Origin: DASWJZ01 sp050728815
GTDB taxonomy: Bacteria > Pseudomonadota > Alphaproteobacteria > Rhizobiales > Afifellaceae
Length of the DNA stretch: 16,190 nucleotides
Assembly (NCBI GenBank): GCA_050728815.1
Contig: JBOHKB010000324.1
Coordinates: 1-16,190, forward strand
Reading direction: 5' to 3'
The notes beneath the pieces are model-generated. The model made no database searches and had not been told where the DNA came from. It saw only the letters and a program-made list of their open reading frames with translations. A program made the translations under genes and the position numbers. Below are positions 1-6,605 of the stretch, piece by piece (position 1 is the first letter of the stretch; each line of letters opens with the position of its first letter).

Positions 1-2289
1 GCGCGGGCGCTCGCCGCCTTCCGCGTCGCTCATGTCGTGGAGGCGAAGCAGCACCCGAACGCCGACCGGCTCAAGGTCTGCCTCGTCGACACGGGCGCCG
101 GCCAGGCGCAGGTGGTGTGCGGCGCGCCCAACGCCCGCACCGGCATGAAGGGCGTCTTTGCGCCGGTCGGGGCGCACATCCCTGGCACCGGGCTCGATCT
201 CAAGGCGGGAACGATCCGCGGCGAGGCGTCGAACGGCATGCTCCTCTCGGAGCGCGAACTGGGAATTTCCGACGAGCACGAGGGGATCGTCGATCTCCCC
301 GCCGACGCGCCGGTAGGCGAGCCTTACGCCGCCTGGGCGGGGCTCGACGATCCGGTCATCGACATCGCGGTGACGCCTAACCGGCCAGACGCGCTCGGCG
401 TCTACGGCATTGCCCGCGATCTCGCCGCGAAAGGCGTCGGCCGACTGAAGCCGCCGCCGGACATCGCGGTCGACGGCTCCTACAAGAGCCCGATTCCGGT
501 GGAGCTTCGGTTCGCCGATCCCGACAGCAAACCCTGCCCGCTCTTTATCGGCCGCTACCTGCGCGGCGTCACGAACGGGCCGTCGCCGGCCTGGCTGCAG
601 CGGCGGCTCCGCGCGATCGGGCTTCGGCCGATCTCGGCGCTGGTCGATGTCACCAACTACATCACCTACACCTACGCGCGCCCGCTGCATGTCTTCGACG
701 CTGACAAGGTGAAGGGCGCCATCCACGCGCGCCTTGCGCGCGACGGCGAGACGATCGAAGCGCTCGACGGCAAGACCTACGCTCTCGATCCCGAGATGAC
801 GGTGATCGCCGACGACAACGGCGCCGAAGGCATCGCCGGCGTGATCGGCGGGGAGGCGACCGGCTGCACCGCCGAGACGGTCAACGTCTTCCTGGAGGCC
901 GCCTATTTCGATCCGGTGCGCACCGCCGCAACCGGGCGAAAACTCGGCATCGTCTCGGACGCGCGCTACCGCTTCGAGCGCGGCGTCGATCCGGCCTTTG
1001 TCGAGCGCGGCGCGGAGATCGCCACGCAGATGATCCTCGATCTCTGTGGCGGCGAGGCGTCCGACCTCGTTGTGGCCGGAAGGCCGCCGACGCGAAGCAT
1101 TTCCCAGCCGCTCCGCATGGACCGCGTGAAGACGCTCGCCGGCGTCGATATCCCACCTGGCGAGCAGCTCGATATCCTGCGGGCGCTAGGCTTCACGATC
1201 GCGGGCACCGACACGGAAATCGTCGCCGAGGCGCCGACCTGGCGGCCAGACATCGATGGCGAGGCGGACCTCGTCGAGGAGATCGTCCGCATCTATGGCC
1301 TCGACAAGGTGGCGCACGCGGCCCTCCCGCGGCTGGACACGGTCACCAGCCGAAAAGTCTCGGTCGCCCAGCGGCGGCGCTTTCTTGTCTCGCGCGCGCT
1401 CGCCGCGCGCGGCATGAACGAGGCGGTCACCTGGTCGTTCGTGCCGAAGCGCGACGCCGAGCTTTTTGGCGGCGGCGCCCCAGCGCTCGAGCTCGCCAAT
1501 CCGATCTCGACTGAAATGTCGGACATGCGCCCGTCGTTGCTGCCGACGCTTCTGGCCGCTGCGAAGCGCAACGCCGCACGCGGCTTTTCCGATCTGGCGC
1601 TCTTCGAGGTCGGGCAGGTCTATGGCGGCGACCGGCCGGAGGACGAGCGCGTCAACGCCTCCGGGCTCCGCACCGGCATGAGCGGGCCACGCCACTGGGC
1701 GGGCGGCCGGCGGCCGGTTGATATCTTCGACGCCAAGGCCGACACGCTTTCCGTCCTTTCGGCCGTCGGCGCGCCCATCGCGAGCCTGCAGACGGCCGCC
1801 GAGGGCCCCGCCTGGTTTCATCCTGGCCGGGTCGGCGCCTTGATGCTCGGGCCGAAGAACCGGCTCGCCGTTTTCGGCGAGCTGCATCCGAGCGTTCTGA
1901 GGGCGATGGACGTCGCCGGTCCGATCGTCGCGTTCGAGGTCGACCTTGACGCCGTTCCGCTGCCGAAGAGCGCCCGCACTGCGCGCCCGCCGCTCGACGC
2001 TTCGCCGTTCCAGGCGGTAACCCGCGACTTCGCCTTCGTGGTCGCCGGCGACGTGGCGGCGGACCGGATCGTCCGCGCCGCCAGGAGCGCCGAAAAGGCG
2101 CTCATCGAATCGGTCGCCGTTTTTGACGTTTTCGCCGGCGCGGCCATCGGCGAGGGGCGGAAATCCGTGGCGATCGAGGTGACGCTTCAGCCGCGTGACC
2201 GGACTCTGACCGACGAGGAGATCGACAAAGCCTCGGCGGCTATCGTGGCGGCCGTAGTGAAAGCGACTGGCGGCGAATTGAGGACCTGA
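1..2289 (+). CDS. pheT: Phenylalanine--tRNA ligase beta subunit, 5' partial
   Basis: This is the beta chain of the cytoplasmic alpha2-beta2 phenylalanyl-tRNA synthetase, which charges tRNA-Phe and carries the editing site. The frame is open from base 1, so about 762 residues are visible. The bacterial chain is usually near 800, so roughly the first 40 are missing. Domains in order, numbered from base 1: the end of the EMAP/tRNA-binding domain (HPNADRLKV, then VVCGAPN and the GxxSNGMLLSERELG region, to about residue 100); a B3/B4 editing domain from about 178 (ALVDVTNYI, PLHVFDADK, AGVIGGE); a B5 domain from about 369 (the WRPDID and EEIVRIYG stretch); a catalytic-like core; and a C-terminal FDX-ACB domain from about 667 (TRDFAFVV to the end). 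The stop is TGA at 2287-2289. pheS is expected just upstream, outside the window. Nothing suggests damage. Identification is very secure. Confidence 0.97.
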   Translation, partial: ARALAAFRVAHVVEAKQHPNADRLKVCLVDTGAGQAQVVCGAPNARTGMKGVFAPVGAHIPGTGLDLKAGTIRGEASNGMLLSERELGISDEHEGIVDLPADAPVGEPYAAWAGLDDPVIDIAVTPNRPDALGVYGIARDLAAKGVGRLKPPPDIAVDGSYKSPIPVELRFADPDSKPCPLFIGRYLRGVTNGPSPAWLQRRLRAIGLRPISALVDVTNYITYTYARPLHVFDADKVKGAIHARLARDGETIEALDGKTYALDPEMTVIADDNGAEGIAGVIGGEATGCTAETVNVFLEAAYFDPVRTAATGRKLGIVSDARYRFERGVDPAFVERGAEIATQMILDLCGGEASDLVVAGRPPTRSISQPLRMDRVKTLAGVDIPPGEQLDILRALGFTIAGTDTEIVAEAPTWRPDIDGEADLVEEIVRIYGLDKVAHAALPRLDTVTSRKVSVAQRRRFLVSRALAARGMNEAVTWSFVPKRDAELFGGGAPALELANPISTEMSDMRPSLLPTLLAAAKRNAARGFSDLALFEVGQVYGGDRPEDERVNASGLRTGMSGPRHWAGGRRPVDIFDAKADTLSVLSAVGAPIASLQTAAEGPAWFHPGRVGALMLGPKNRLAVFGELHPSVLRAMDVAGPIVAFEVDLDAVPLPKSARTARPPLDASPFQAVTRDFAFVVAGDVAADRIVRAARSAEKALIESVAVFDVFAGAAIGEGRKSVAIEVTLQPRDRTLTDEEIDKASAAIVAAVVKATGGELRT

Positions 2290-2309
2290 CCAGCCCGCTC
2301 GTTAACTCA

Positions 2310-2338
2310 TTGATATGGTTGGAAAACCTGTGGATAGT
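2310..2338 (+). promoter_or_regulatory. Possible sigma70-type promoter downstream of pheT
   Basis: TTGATA (2310-2315), a 17-base spacer and GATAGT (2333-2338) resemble -35 and -10 boxes, each matching four of six consensus bases. The stretch from 2300 to 2410 is visibly richer in A/T than the surrounding coding DNA. TGTGGATAG (2329-2337) differs at one base from the DnaA-box consensus read on this strand, but it stands alone. The only plus-strand open frame ahead is the four-codon one at 2447. This is inference from matching only; chance is quite possible. Confidence 0.25.
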
Positions 2339-2433
2339 CACGATCTCGCCATTGGAAAGCGCAGTGATTTCAACTGATTAGCTTAAGTTGCCATTCCGTT
2401 CGCAAATCTCGCCTGCCGACGAGCATTTGGAAC

Positions 2434-2461
2434 GGAGGCAGAACATATGGCCGGTCAATGA
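2434..2461 (+). other. Four-codon open frame with strong ribosome binding site
   Basis: GGAGG at 2434-2438 lies eight bases before an ATG at 2447, a better Shine-Dalgarno arrangement than most genes in this window have. The frame reads ATG GCC GGT CAA and stops at TGA (2459-2461). A promoter-like sequence lies about 100 bases upstream. It may be a minimal leader peptide, the surviving start of a deleted gene, or chance. The frame runs into the 3' end of the opposing methyltransferase gene. No function is claimed. Confidence 0.25.
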
Positions 2462-2473
2462 CTTAGACCGGCC
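2449..2473 (-). terminator. Stem-loop at methyltransferase 3' end, possible terminator
   Basis: GGCCGGTC (2449-2456) and GACCGGCC (2466-2473) form a perfect 8-base-pair inverted repeat with a 9-base loop. The loop holds the TAA stop codon of the minus-strand methyltransferase. The minus-strand sequence after the stem has only a weak U-rich start (ATATGTTCTG) and no proper T-tract. It is therefore at best an imperfect intrinsic terminator, or a stem that stabilises the mRNA end. The symmetric stem could act on transcripts from either direction between these convergent genes. Confidence 0.35.
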
Positions 2474-3236
2474 TCTGCGCGATCAGCCAGGTATGGATCG
2501 GCCAGTCGGGCTCGTTGGCCACTGCAATGCGGTGAAGCGGGTGGGCTTCGTCGAGCGCGACTTTGACCATCCGCGCGCCTGCCATGGCGACCGCCAGCGC
2601 CTGCCGGTTCCCCCACGACCCGGTCTCGATCGCCGCCCCACCAGCGCTCTTTGCAAGAAGTTCGAGAGCGTCCGGCGTGAAACGCCAGAAATCGCCCGGC
2701 TCGCGGTGGATGGGATTGAGAAGACAGGTCGTGTGCACCACCCAGCCGCCTGGCCTGACCACGCGAAAACTCTCCCGCACCGCGTCGAACGGGTCGCCCT
2801 CGACGTGTTCAAGCACCTGGTCCGATACGCAGAAATCGAAACTCGCGTCGTCGAATCTCAGCGCGAGCATGGTGTGCTCGGGATAGGCGGCCTGGACGAT
2901 CTTCGCAGCGCGCAGCCCGAGGACGTCGGCCAGCCTCGCCGAGCCGGAAATCGCCAGGCAGCGGCGGGAAAGCCGGTCCTCAGCCGCGAGTCGGCCGGAA
3001 AGCGCCTCGTACATGGCGAGCCGCGTCAGGCGGTGTCGGCCGAGCGGTACGCCCGCGACCGACGCCTCGACCGCCTGCTTCAACGCCGGGCCGGGGAGGC
3101 CTGGATACGGTGACTCCGCTCCGGCTCCCTGCGCGCTTACTGCAGGCTTGCGCGGCGCGTTCGGCTGACGCCGCGGGCGGCGGGAAATGCCCGCGGCGGC
3201 GGCGGCGAGCCGGCGGAGGAGGGCGGGCGGTCTCAC
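2463..3236 (-). CDS. Class I SAM-dependent methyltransferase-like protein with altered motif I
   Basis: The 257-residue protein has the later half of a Methyltransf_11-type fold: LRFDDASFDFCVSDQVLEHVE (residues about 126-146), then the RVVRPGGWVVHTTC strand-turn (158-171) and FWRFTPDAL (183-191). The position of SAM motif I reads CLAISGSARLADVLG (93-107), lacking the usual GxGxG. SAM binding is therefore not certain, though related alphaproteobacterial proteins keep this fold. The substrate is unknown. The start is the GTG at 3236, with no clear Shine-Dalgarno; the first 40 residues are low-complexity Ala/Arg/Pro. ATG at residue 75 is the next clear start but would remove a plausible conserved helix. 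It lies 61 bases behind the universal stress protein on the same strand, so the two may be co-transcribed. Family assignment is good; function is not known. Confidence 0.8.
   Translation of the reverse strand: MRPPALLRRLAAAAAGISRRPRRQPNAPRKPAVSAQGAGAESPYPGLPGPALKQAVEASVAGVPLGRHRLTRLAMYEALSGRLAAEDRLSRRCLAISGSARLADVLGLRAAKIVQAAYPEHTMLALRFDDASFDFCVSDQVLEHVEGDPFDAVRESFRVVRPGGWVVHTTCLLNPIHREPGDFWRFTPDALELLAKSAGGAAIETGSWGNRQALAVAMAGARMVKVALDEAHPLHRIAVANEPDWPIHTWLIAQRPV
3171..3196. repeat. GC-rich 8-bp inverted repeat near methyltransferase start
   Basis: CCGCGGGC (3171-3178) and GCCCGCGG (3189-3196) are perfect inverted copies with a 10-base spacer. In the minus-strand mRNA they fall at about codons 14-22 of the methyltransferase, inside its low-complexity N-terminal segment. 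A stem this strong so close to the start could lower translation. It could also be a by-product of the extreme local GC content. The sequence is certain; a role is not. Confidence 0.3.
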
Positions 3237-3297
3237 TGCTCGGATCGCTCGCGCGTCGCGACGCCGCCTCAGCGACGGTGGGATGCAGGCGCCCCGC

Positions 3298-3873
3298 TCA
3301 AGCGATCGCCTCGATCTGCTCGTCGGTCAGCGTGCCCGGCACGATGGTAATCGGCACCGGGAACGTGCCGGAGCCGCGTCCTGCAATCGCCGTCACCAGC
3401 GGGCCTGGCCCTTCGGAGCTCTCGCCGGCGGCGAGCACCAGAATGGCGATGTCCTCGTCCGATTCGATCAGGTTGCGGACCTCGTCCGCTGGCCTGCCCT
3501 CGCGGATCACCATCTCCGCATCGAGGTTGGCGAGGTCGCGCGCCCGTGCCGCGAACTTCGACAGCGCCGCCTGCGCTTTCTCGCGCGCCTCCTCGCGCAT
3601 GATGTCCTCGACGCCGGCGAAACCCTGCGGCGCTTCCGGCTCGATGATGAAGAGCAGCACTAGGCCGCCGCCGGTGTGCTGAGCGCGCCGCGCCGCGAAG
3701 GAAAGCGCCACCTGGCATTCCGGCGTGTCGTCGACGACCACGAGAAACTTGCGTTTGTGCCCTTCTTCGCGGGCGCGTCTTGGGAGCATCATGGTGCAAG
3801 ACTGCCATTTGTGGGCGGGAGGCGGCAAGGCGTTGTCCACGGCGGGACGATTGTCCTCTGCGTTGAAGCGCAT
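3298..3873 (-). CDS. Universal stress protein (UspA family)
   Basis: This single-domain Usp-fold protein belongs to a group of cytoplasmic nucleotide-binding proteins linked to stress or dormancy. The first strand and turn read FLVVVDDTPECQVALSFAARRA (about residues 43-64). The middle contains REGRPADEVRNLIESDEDIAILVLAAG, and the end PVPITIVPG. The ATP motif (G-2x-G-9x-G-S/T) is only partly matched by the GESSEGPGPL...GRGSG region, so nucleotide binding is uncertain. From the ATG at 3873 the protein is 191 residues. An ATG pair at 3790-3792 and 3787-3789 gives 163-164 residues, closer to the family norm. It also removes a 27-residue head that looks unlike the fold, so I favour it. Neither start has a strong ribosome binding site. 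The gene is divergent from the acyl-CoA dehydrogenase. In related genomes a gene of this type tends to follow trpS. Confidence 0.88.
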   Translation of the reverse strand: MRFNAEDNRPAVDNALPPPAHKWQSCTMMLPRRAREEGHKRKFLVVVDDTPECQVALSFAARRAQHTGGGLVLLFIIEPEAPQGFAGVEDIMREEAREKAQAALSKFAARARDLANLDAEMVIREGRPADEVRNLIESDEDIAILVLAAGESSEGPGPLVTAIAGRGSGTFPVPITIVPGTLTDEQIEAIA

Positions 3874-3944
3874 CCGTGCGTCGAATAGTATCGCCGCCGT
3901 CTCGCTTTGAACCGTAACAAGCCAAGACCTCCCCGGCGCTCCTC

Positions 3945-5177
3945 ATGACGCACGGCCTATCCGAAGAACAACGGCTGATGCGGCAGACCTGCCGCGCCTT
4001 CGTCGACGACGTGGTGACCCCTTTCATCCGCGCCAACTGGCAGCGCGAATGGGACATGGAGCCGGAGGCGCGGCTTCCGCCGGAGATCCTTGAGGGCGCC
4101 GACACGATCGGCATCCGCACGCTCGGCGTGCCGGAGGAGTTCGGCGGCGTCGAGCTCGACAAGAAGAACGAGGTGCAGACCTTCGCGCTGATCGCCGAGG
4201 AGATCGCGCGCGGCGATTCCGGGCTTGCTGACAAGCTCGTGCAGAACTGGAAGGTGTCGGTGCTGCTCCGCCAGTTCGCGCCGCGGCATCTGCAGGAGAA
4301 ATGGTTTCCGCGCCTGGTCGGCGACCCGCAGTTCCTGCTCGCGCACTGCCTGACCGAGCCGCGCGGCGCCTCCGACCGCTGGCTCCCCTACAACGTGCCG
4401 GAGGCCGCCATGCAGACGAAGGCGGTGAAGAAGAACGGCGACTGGGTGATCAACGGCAGAAAGCAGTTCATCTCCAACGGCTACGACGCCGGCCTTTACG
4501 TCGTCTACGCCAATACCAATCCGAAGGTCGGCATGCTGCAGGGCACCTCGTCGTTCCTGGTGCCGCGCGACACGCCGGGGCTTACGGTCGCCCGCTGCAA
4601 CGAGACCATGGGCTGCCGCTTCATGAACAACGGCGAGCTGGTGTTCGAGGACATGCGGCTCCCGGCGGATCATCTCCTGGTGGAGAACGACGCGCTCGGC
4701 CAGGCCGGCATCTATTTCCGGCCCGGCAAGATCATCCAGGGGGCGAAGAATCTCGGGGTCGGCGTCGCCTCCTTCGAGCGCACCGCCGACTATGTGCAGA
4801 ACTACGTGCAGGGTGGCCGCATCCTGATCAAGCACCAGGCGGTGGCGCTCCGGCTCGCCGACATGGCGACGAAGCTTTCCGCCGTGCGCGCGCTGCTTGA
4901 GCGCGCCGCACAGGCCGTCGATGAGAACGCCCCCGACGCCGATCTCATGTGCAACATGGTCAAGGTGTTCGCCTCGGAGGAAGTCTTCAAGGTCGCGCAG
5001 CACGCGATGGAGCTGCATGGCGGGAGCGGCGTTATGCTCGATGTCGGCATCGAAAAGCTGTTCCGCGACGCCGCGATCTTCCTGCACATGGACGCGACCG
5101 CCGACATCTCGAAATTCAAGATCGTGAAGGCGATGTTCCCGGAGACGGCGGGCAGATACGCTGGGCCAGAAGGGTAG
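3945..5177 (+). CDS. Acyl-CoA dehydrogenase family flavoprotein with Asp at the catalytic-base position
   Basis: The 410 residues have the usual acyl-CoA dehydrogenase layout: an alpha-helical N-terminal domain (1-125); a beta domain with the FAD-contacting LTEPRGASD (136-144) and DWVINGRKQFISN (166-178); and a C-terminal helical domain with HQAVALRLADMATK (297-310) and ELHGGSGVMLDVGIEKLFRD (356-375). Such enzymes put an alpha-beta double bond into a CoA thioester and pass electrons to ETF. Aligned by eye with medium-chain dehydrogenase, RDAKIYQIYEG corresponds to RDAAIFLHMDA (374-384), which places D383 where the catalytic Glu normally is. The alternative Glu position on helix G (isovaleryl-type enzymes) is also not Glu. 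The substrate is therefore open and could be cyclic or branched. The start is ATG at 3945 with no obvious Shine-Dalgarno. It is a single plus-strand gene between the minus-strand usp and trpS genes, with no ETF or thiolase partner in view. Confidence 0.93.
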   Translation: MTHGLSEEQRLMRQTCRAFVDDVVTPFIRANWQREWDMEPEARLPPEILEGADTIGIRTLGVPEEFGGVELDKKNEVQTFALIAEEIARGDSGLADKLVQNWKVSVLLRQFAPRHLQEKWFPRLVGDPQFLLAHCLTEPRGASDRWLPYNVPEAAMQTKAVKKNGDWVINGRKQFISNGYDAGLYVVYANTNPKVGMLQGTSSFLVPRDTPGLTVARCNETMGCRFMNNGELVFEDMRLPADHLLVENDALGQAGIYFRPGKIIQGAKNLGVGVASFERTADYVQNYVQGGRILIKHQAVALRLADMATKLSAVRALLERAAQAVDENAPDADLMCNMVKVFASEEVFKVAQHAMELHGGSGVMLDVGIEKLFRDAAIFLHMDATADISKFKIVKAMFPETAGRYAGPEG

Positions 5178-5196
5178 TGGCGCTCTTCCGTAGTTT

Positions 5197-5278
5197 CGTA
5201 GCTCGCATGGAGCGAAGCGCAATGCGGGACGGCGCTCGTCGATTGTCCTGGATTTCGCTTCGCTTCATCCAGGCTACG
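5197..5278. repeat. Imperfect inverted repeat of dispersed REP-like type
   Basis: Two 33-base arms (5197-5229 and 5246-5278) are inverted copies matching at 26 of 33 positions, with a 16-base loop. Both arms carry the core GCGAAGCG (read inverted in the right arm), and each begins CGTAGC at its outer end. Sequences of this form (CGTAGCCTGGATG..AGCGAAGCG..ATCC) are, from general knowledge, widespread intergenic repeats in Bradyrhizobium, Rhodopseudomonas and some other proteobacteria. The element exactly fills the gap between the convergent acyl-CoA dehydrogenase and trpS genes, ending four bases before the trpS stop codon. It could act as a bidirectional terminator or a 3' end stabiliser. Only one copy is visible in this window. 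Confidence 0.8.
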
Positions 5279-5282
5279 GTGC

Positions 5283-6323
5283 TCACTTCGTCCTGAGCAG
5301 CCCCACGACGTCCTTCACGTCGCGCATGATCGGCGCGGCGATGGCGCGCGCCCGCTCCGCGCCGTCGGAAAGCACGGCGTCGATATGAGCCGGATCGGCG
5401 AGGAGCTTTCTCATCTCCGCCGCGATCGGCGCGAGCCGCGTGACCGCAAGCTCCGCCAGCGCCGGTTTGAATGTGGAGAACTGCGCGCCGCCGAATTCCT
5501 TCAGCACCTGGTCCCGCGTCGTCCCCGCAAGCGCTGCGTAGATGCCGACCAGGTTGTCCGCCTCCGGCCGTTTCTCGAAGCCCTTGGTCTCCGAGGGCAG
5601 GGGCTCGGGGTCGGTCTTCGCCTTCCGGATTTTTTGGGCGATCGTGTCCGCATCGTCGGTCAGGCTGATGCGCGACATCTCCGAGGGCTCCGACTTCGAC
5701 ATTTTCTTGGTGCCGTCGCGGAGGCTCATCACGCGCGTCGCCGGGCCGGTGATCATCGGCTCCGGCAGCGGGAAGAAGGCGTCGCCATGCCCGTGCGCCG
5801 CGATCGACTCGGCGAAATCGTTGTTGAACTTTTGGGCTATGTCGCGGGAGAGCTCCAGATGCTGCTTCTGGTCCTCGCCGACCGGCACGTGCGTCGCCTT
5901 GTAGGCCAGGATGTCGGCTGCCATCAGGTTCGGATAGACGAAGAGCCCAGTCGAGGCATTCTCGCGGTCCTTGCCGGCCTTCTCCTTGAACTGCGTCATG
6001 CGGTTCAGCCACCCCATGCGGGCGACGCAGTTGAACACCCAGGCAAGCTCGGCGTGCTCGTGCACCTGGCTTTGATTGAAGATGATCGAGCGCTTCGGGT
6101 CGAGCCCGCATGCGAGGTAGGCGGCAGTCACCTCGCGGATGTTTTGCACGAGCTCCTTCGGTTCCTGGAAGATGGTGATGGCGTGGAGGTCGACTACGCA
6201 ATAGATGCAGGCGTGCGTCTCCTGCATCTTTATCCAGTTCACCATCGCGCCGAGATAGTTGCCGAGGTGGAGCGTGTGCGTCGGCTGCATGCCGGAGAAC
6301 ACGCGTTCGGGGAATTTCGCCAT
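5283..6323 (-). CDS. trpS: Tryptophan--tRNA ligase
   Basis: This is a class Ic aminoacyl-tRNA synthetase that activates tryptophan and charges tRNA-Trp in the cytoplasm as a homodimer. The 346-residue length fits the bacterial family. The HIGH-type signature is HLGN (residues 19-22, within PTHTLHLGNYLGA). The KMSKS loop is present exactly as KMSKS (207-211). The Trp-pocket and ATP regions are recognisable: FNQSQVHEHAELAW (82-95), YPNLMAADIL (130-139) and VGEDQKQHLELSRDIA (148-163). The start ATG at 6323 is directly followed by the conserved FPERVFSGMQPT. No strong Shine-Dalgarno is seen. It is separated from murJ by an accessory gene group, whereas in many relatives the two are close neighbours. 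Identification is secure. Confidence 0.97.
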   Translation of the reverse strand: MAKFPERVFSGMQPTHTLHLGNYLGAMVNWIKMQETHACIYCVVDLHAITIFQEPKELVQNIREVTAAYLACGLDPKRSIIFNQSQVHEHAELAWVFNCVARMGWLNRMTQFKEKAGKDRENASTGLFVYPNLMAADILAYKATHVPVGEDQKQHLELSRDIAQKFNNDFAESIAAHGHGDAFFPLPEPMITGPATRVMSLRDGTKKMSKSEPSEMSRISLTDDADTIAQKIRKAKTDPEPLPSETKGFEKRPEADNLVGIYAALAGTTRDQVLKEFGGAQFSTFKPALAELAVTRLAPIAAEMRKLLADPAHIDAVLSDGAERARAIAAPIMRDVKDVVGLLRTK

Positions 6324-6364
6324 GGTGCGGACGCGATCGGTGAAGGGACGGGTCGGAGGCCGCG

Positions 6365-6393
6365 CTTATGACGAATGGGGCTCCGTCGCGCAA
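6365..6393 (-). promoter_or_regulatory. Possible trpS promoter
   Basis: Read on the minus strand, TTGCGC (6388-6393), a 17-base spacer and CATAAG (6365-6370) give a sigma70-like arrangement. The -10 element would end about 40 bases before the trpS ATG. The -35 matches three and the -10 four consensus bases, so this is suggestive only. The rest of the 282-base gap between trpS and the AEC gene (6324-6605) holds no convincing gene, tRNA or repeat. It presumably carries both divergent promoters. Confidence 0.27.
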
Positions 6394-6605
6394 GGCCGGG
6401 CCGGAGCGGCAACCGGCACATCGATCTGCTCCCTCACCGGATCGAACCGCCTGTCTATGCGAACCGGAGTTGCCTCGCTGGCGCCCACGCCGCTATCTCA
6501 TCCTTATGCCCGTAGGAGACTTCAACGGCCCCGCTGGTGCGGTCGAACCCGAAATCGCCGGAAGGCGCGGACTAGGGAGAGCCGCCAGGCGTTTGAACCT
6601 CACGC

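Noticed and set aside
2329..2337. DnaA-box-like TGTGGATAG
   Set aside because: It is a single site with one mismatch, no cluster and no dnaA, dnaN or parAB nearby, so a replication origin is not supported.
2388..3113. Long plus-strand open frame (241 codons) opposite the methyltransferase
   Set aside because: It is antisense to a gene with recognisable methyltransferase motifs, and its product is Arg/Pro-rich with no domain. Such frames are expected by chance in high-GC DNA.
3269..4234. 321-codon minus-strand frame spanning the usp and dehydrogenase starts
   Set aside because: It overlaps the universal stress protein in a different frame and is a low-complexity Arg/Ala-rich sequence.
3957..5222. 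421-codon minus-strand open frame over the acyl-CoA dehydrogenase
   Set aside because: Its product is His/Arg/Leu-rich and has no family motif, while the plus strand has a full acyl-CoA dehydrogenase. It is a shadow frame.
5116..6393. 425-codon minus-strand frame overlapping trpS
   Set aside because: It is out of frame with trpS, whose HLGN and KMSKS motifs are in the other frame. Part of it is a translation of the inverted repeat.
6324..6605. Possible small gene or tRNA in the trpS-AEC gap
   Set aside because: The open frames there lack ribosome binding sites and sensible composition, and no cloverleaf with a T-loop and acceptor stem could be made. It is treated as a divergent promoter region.
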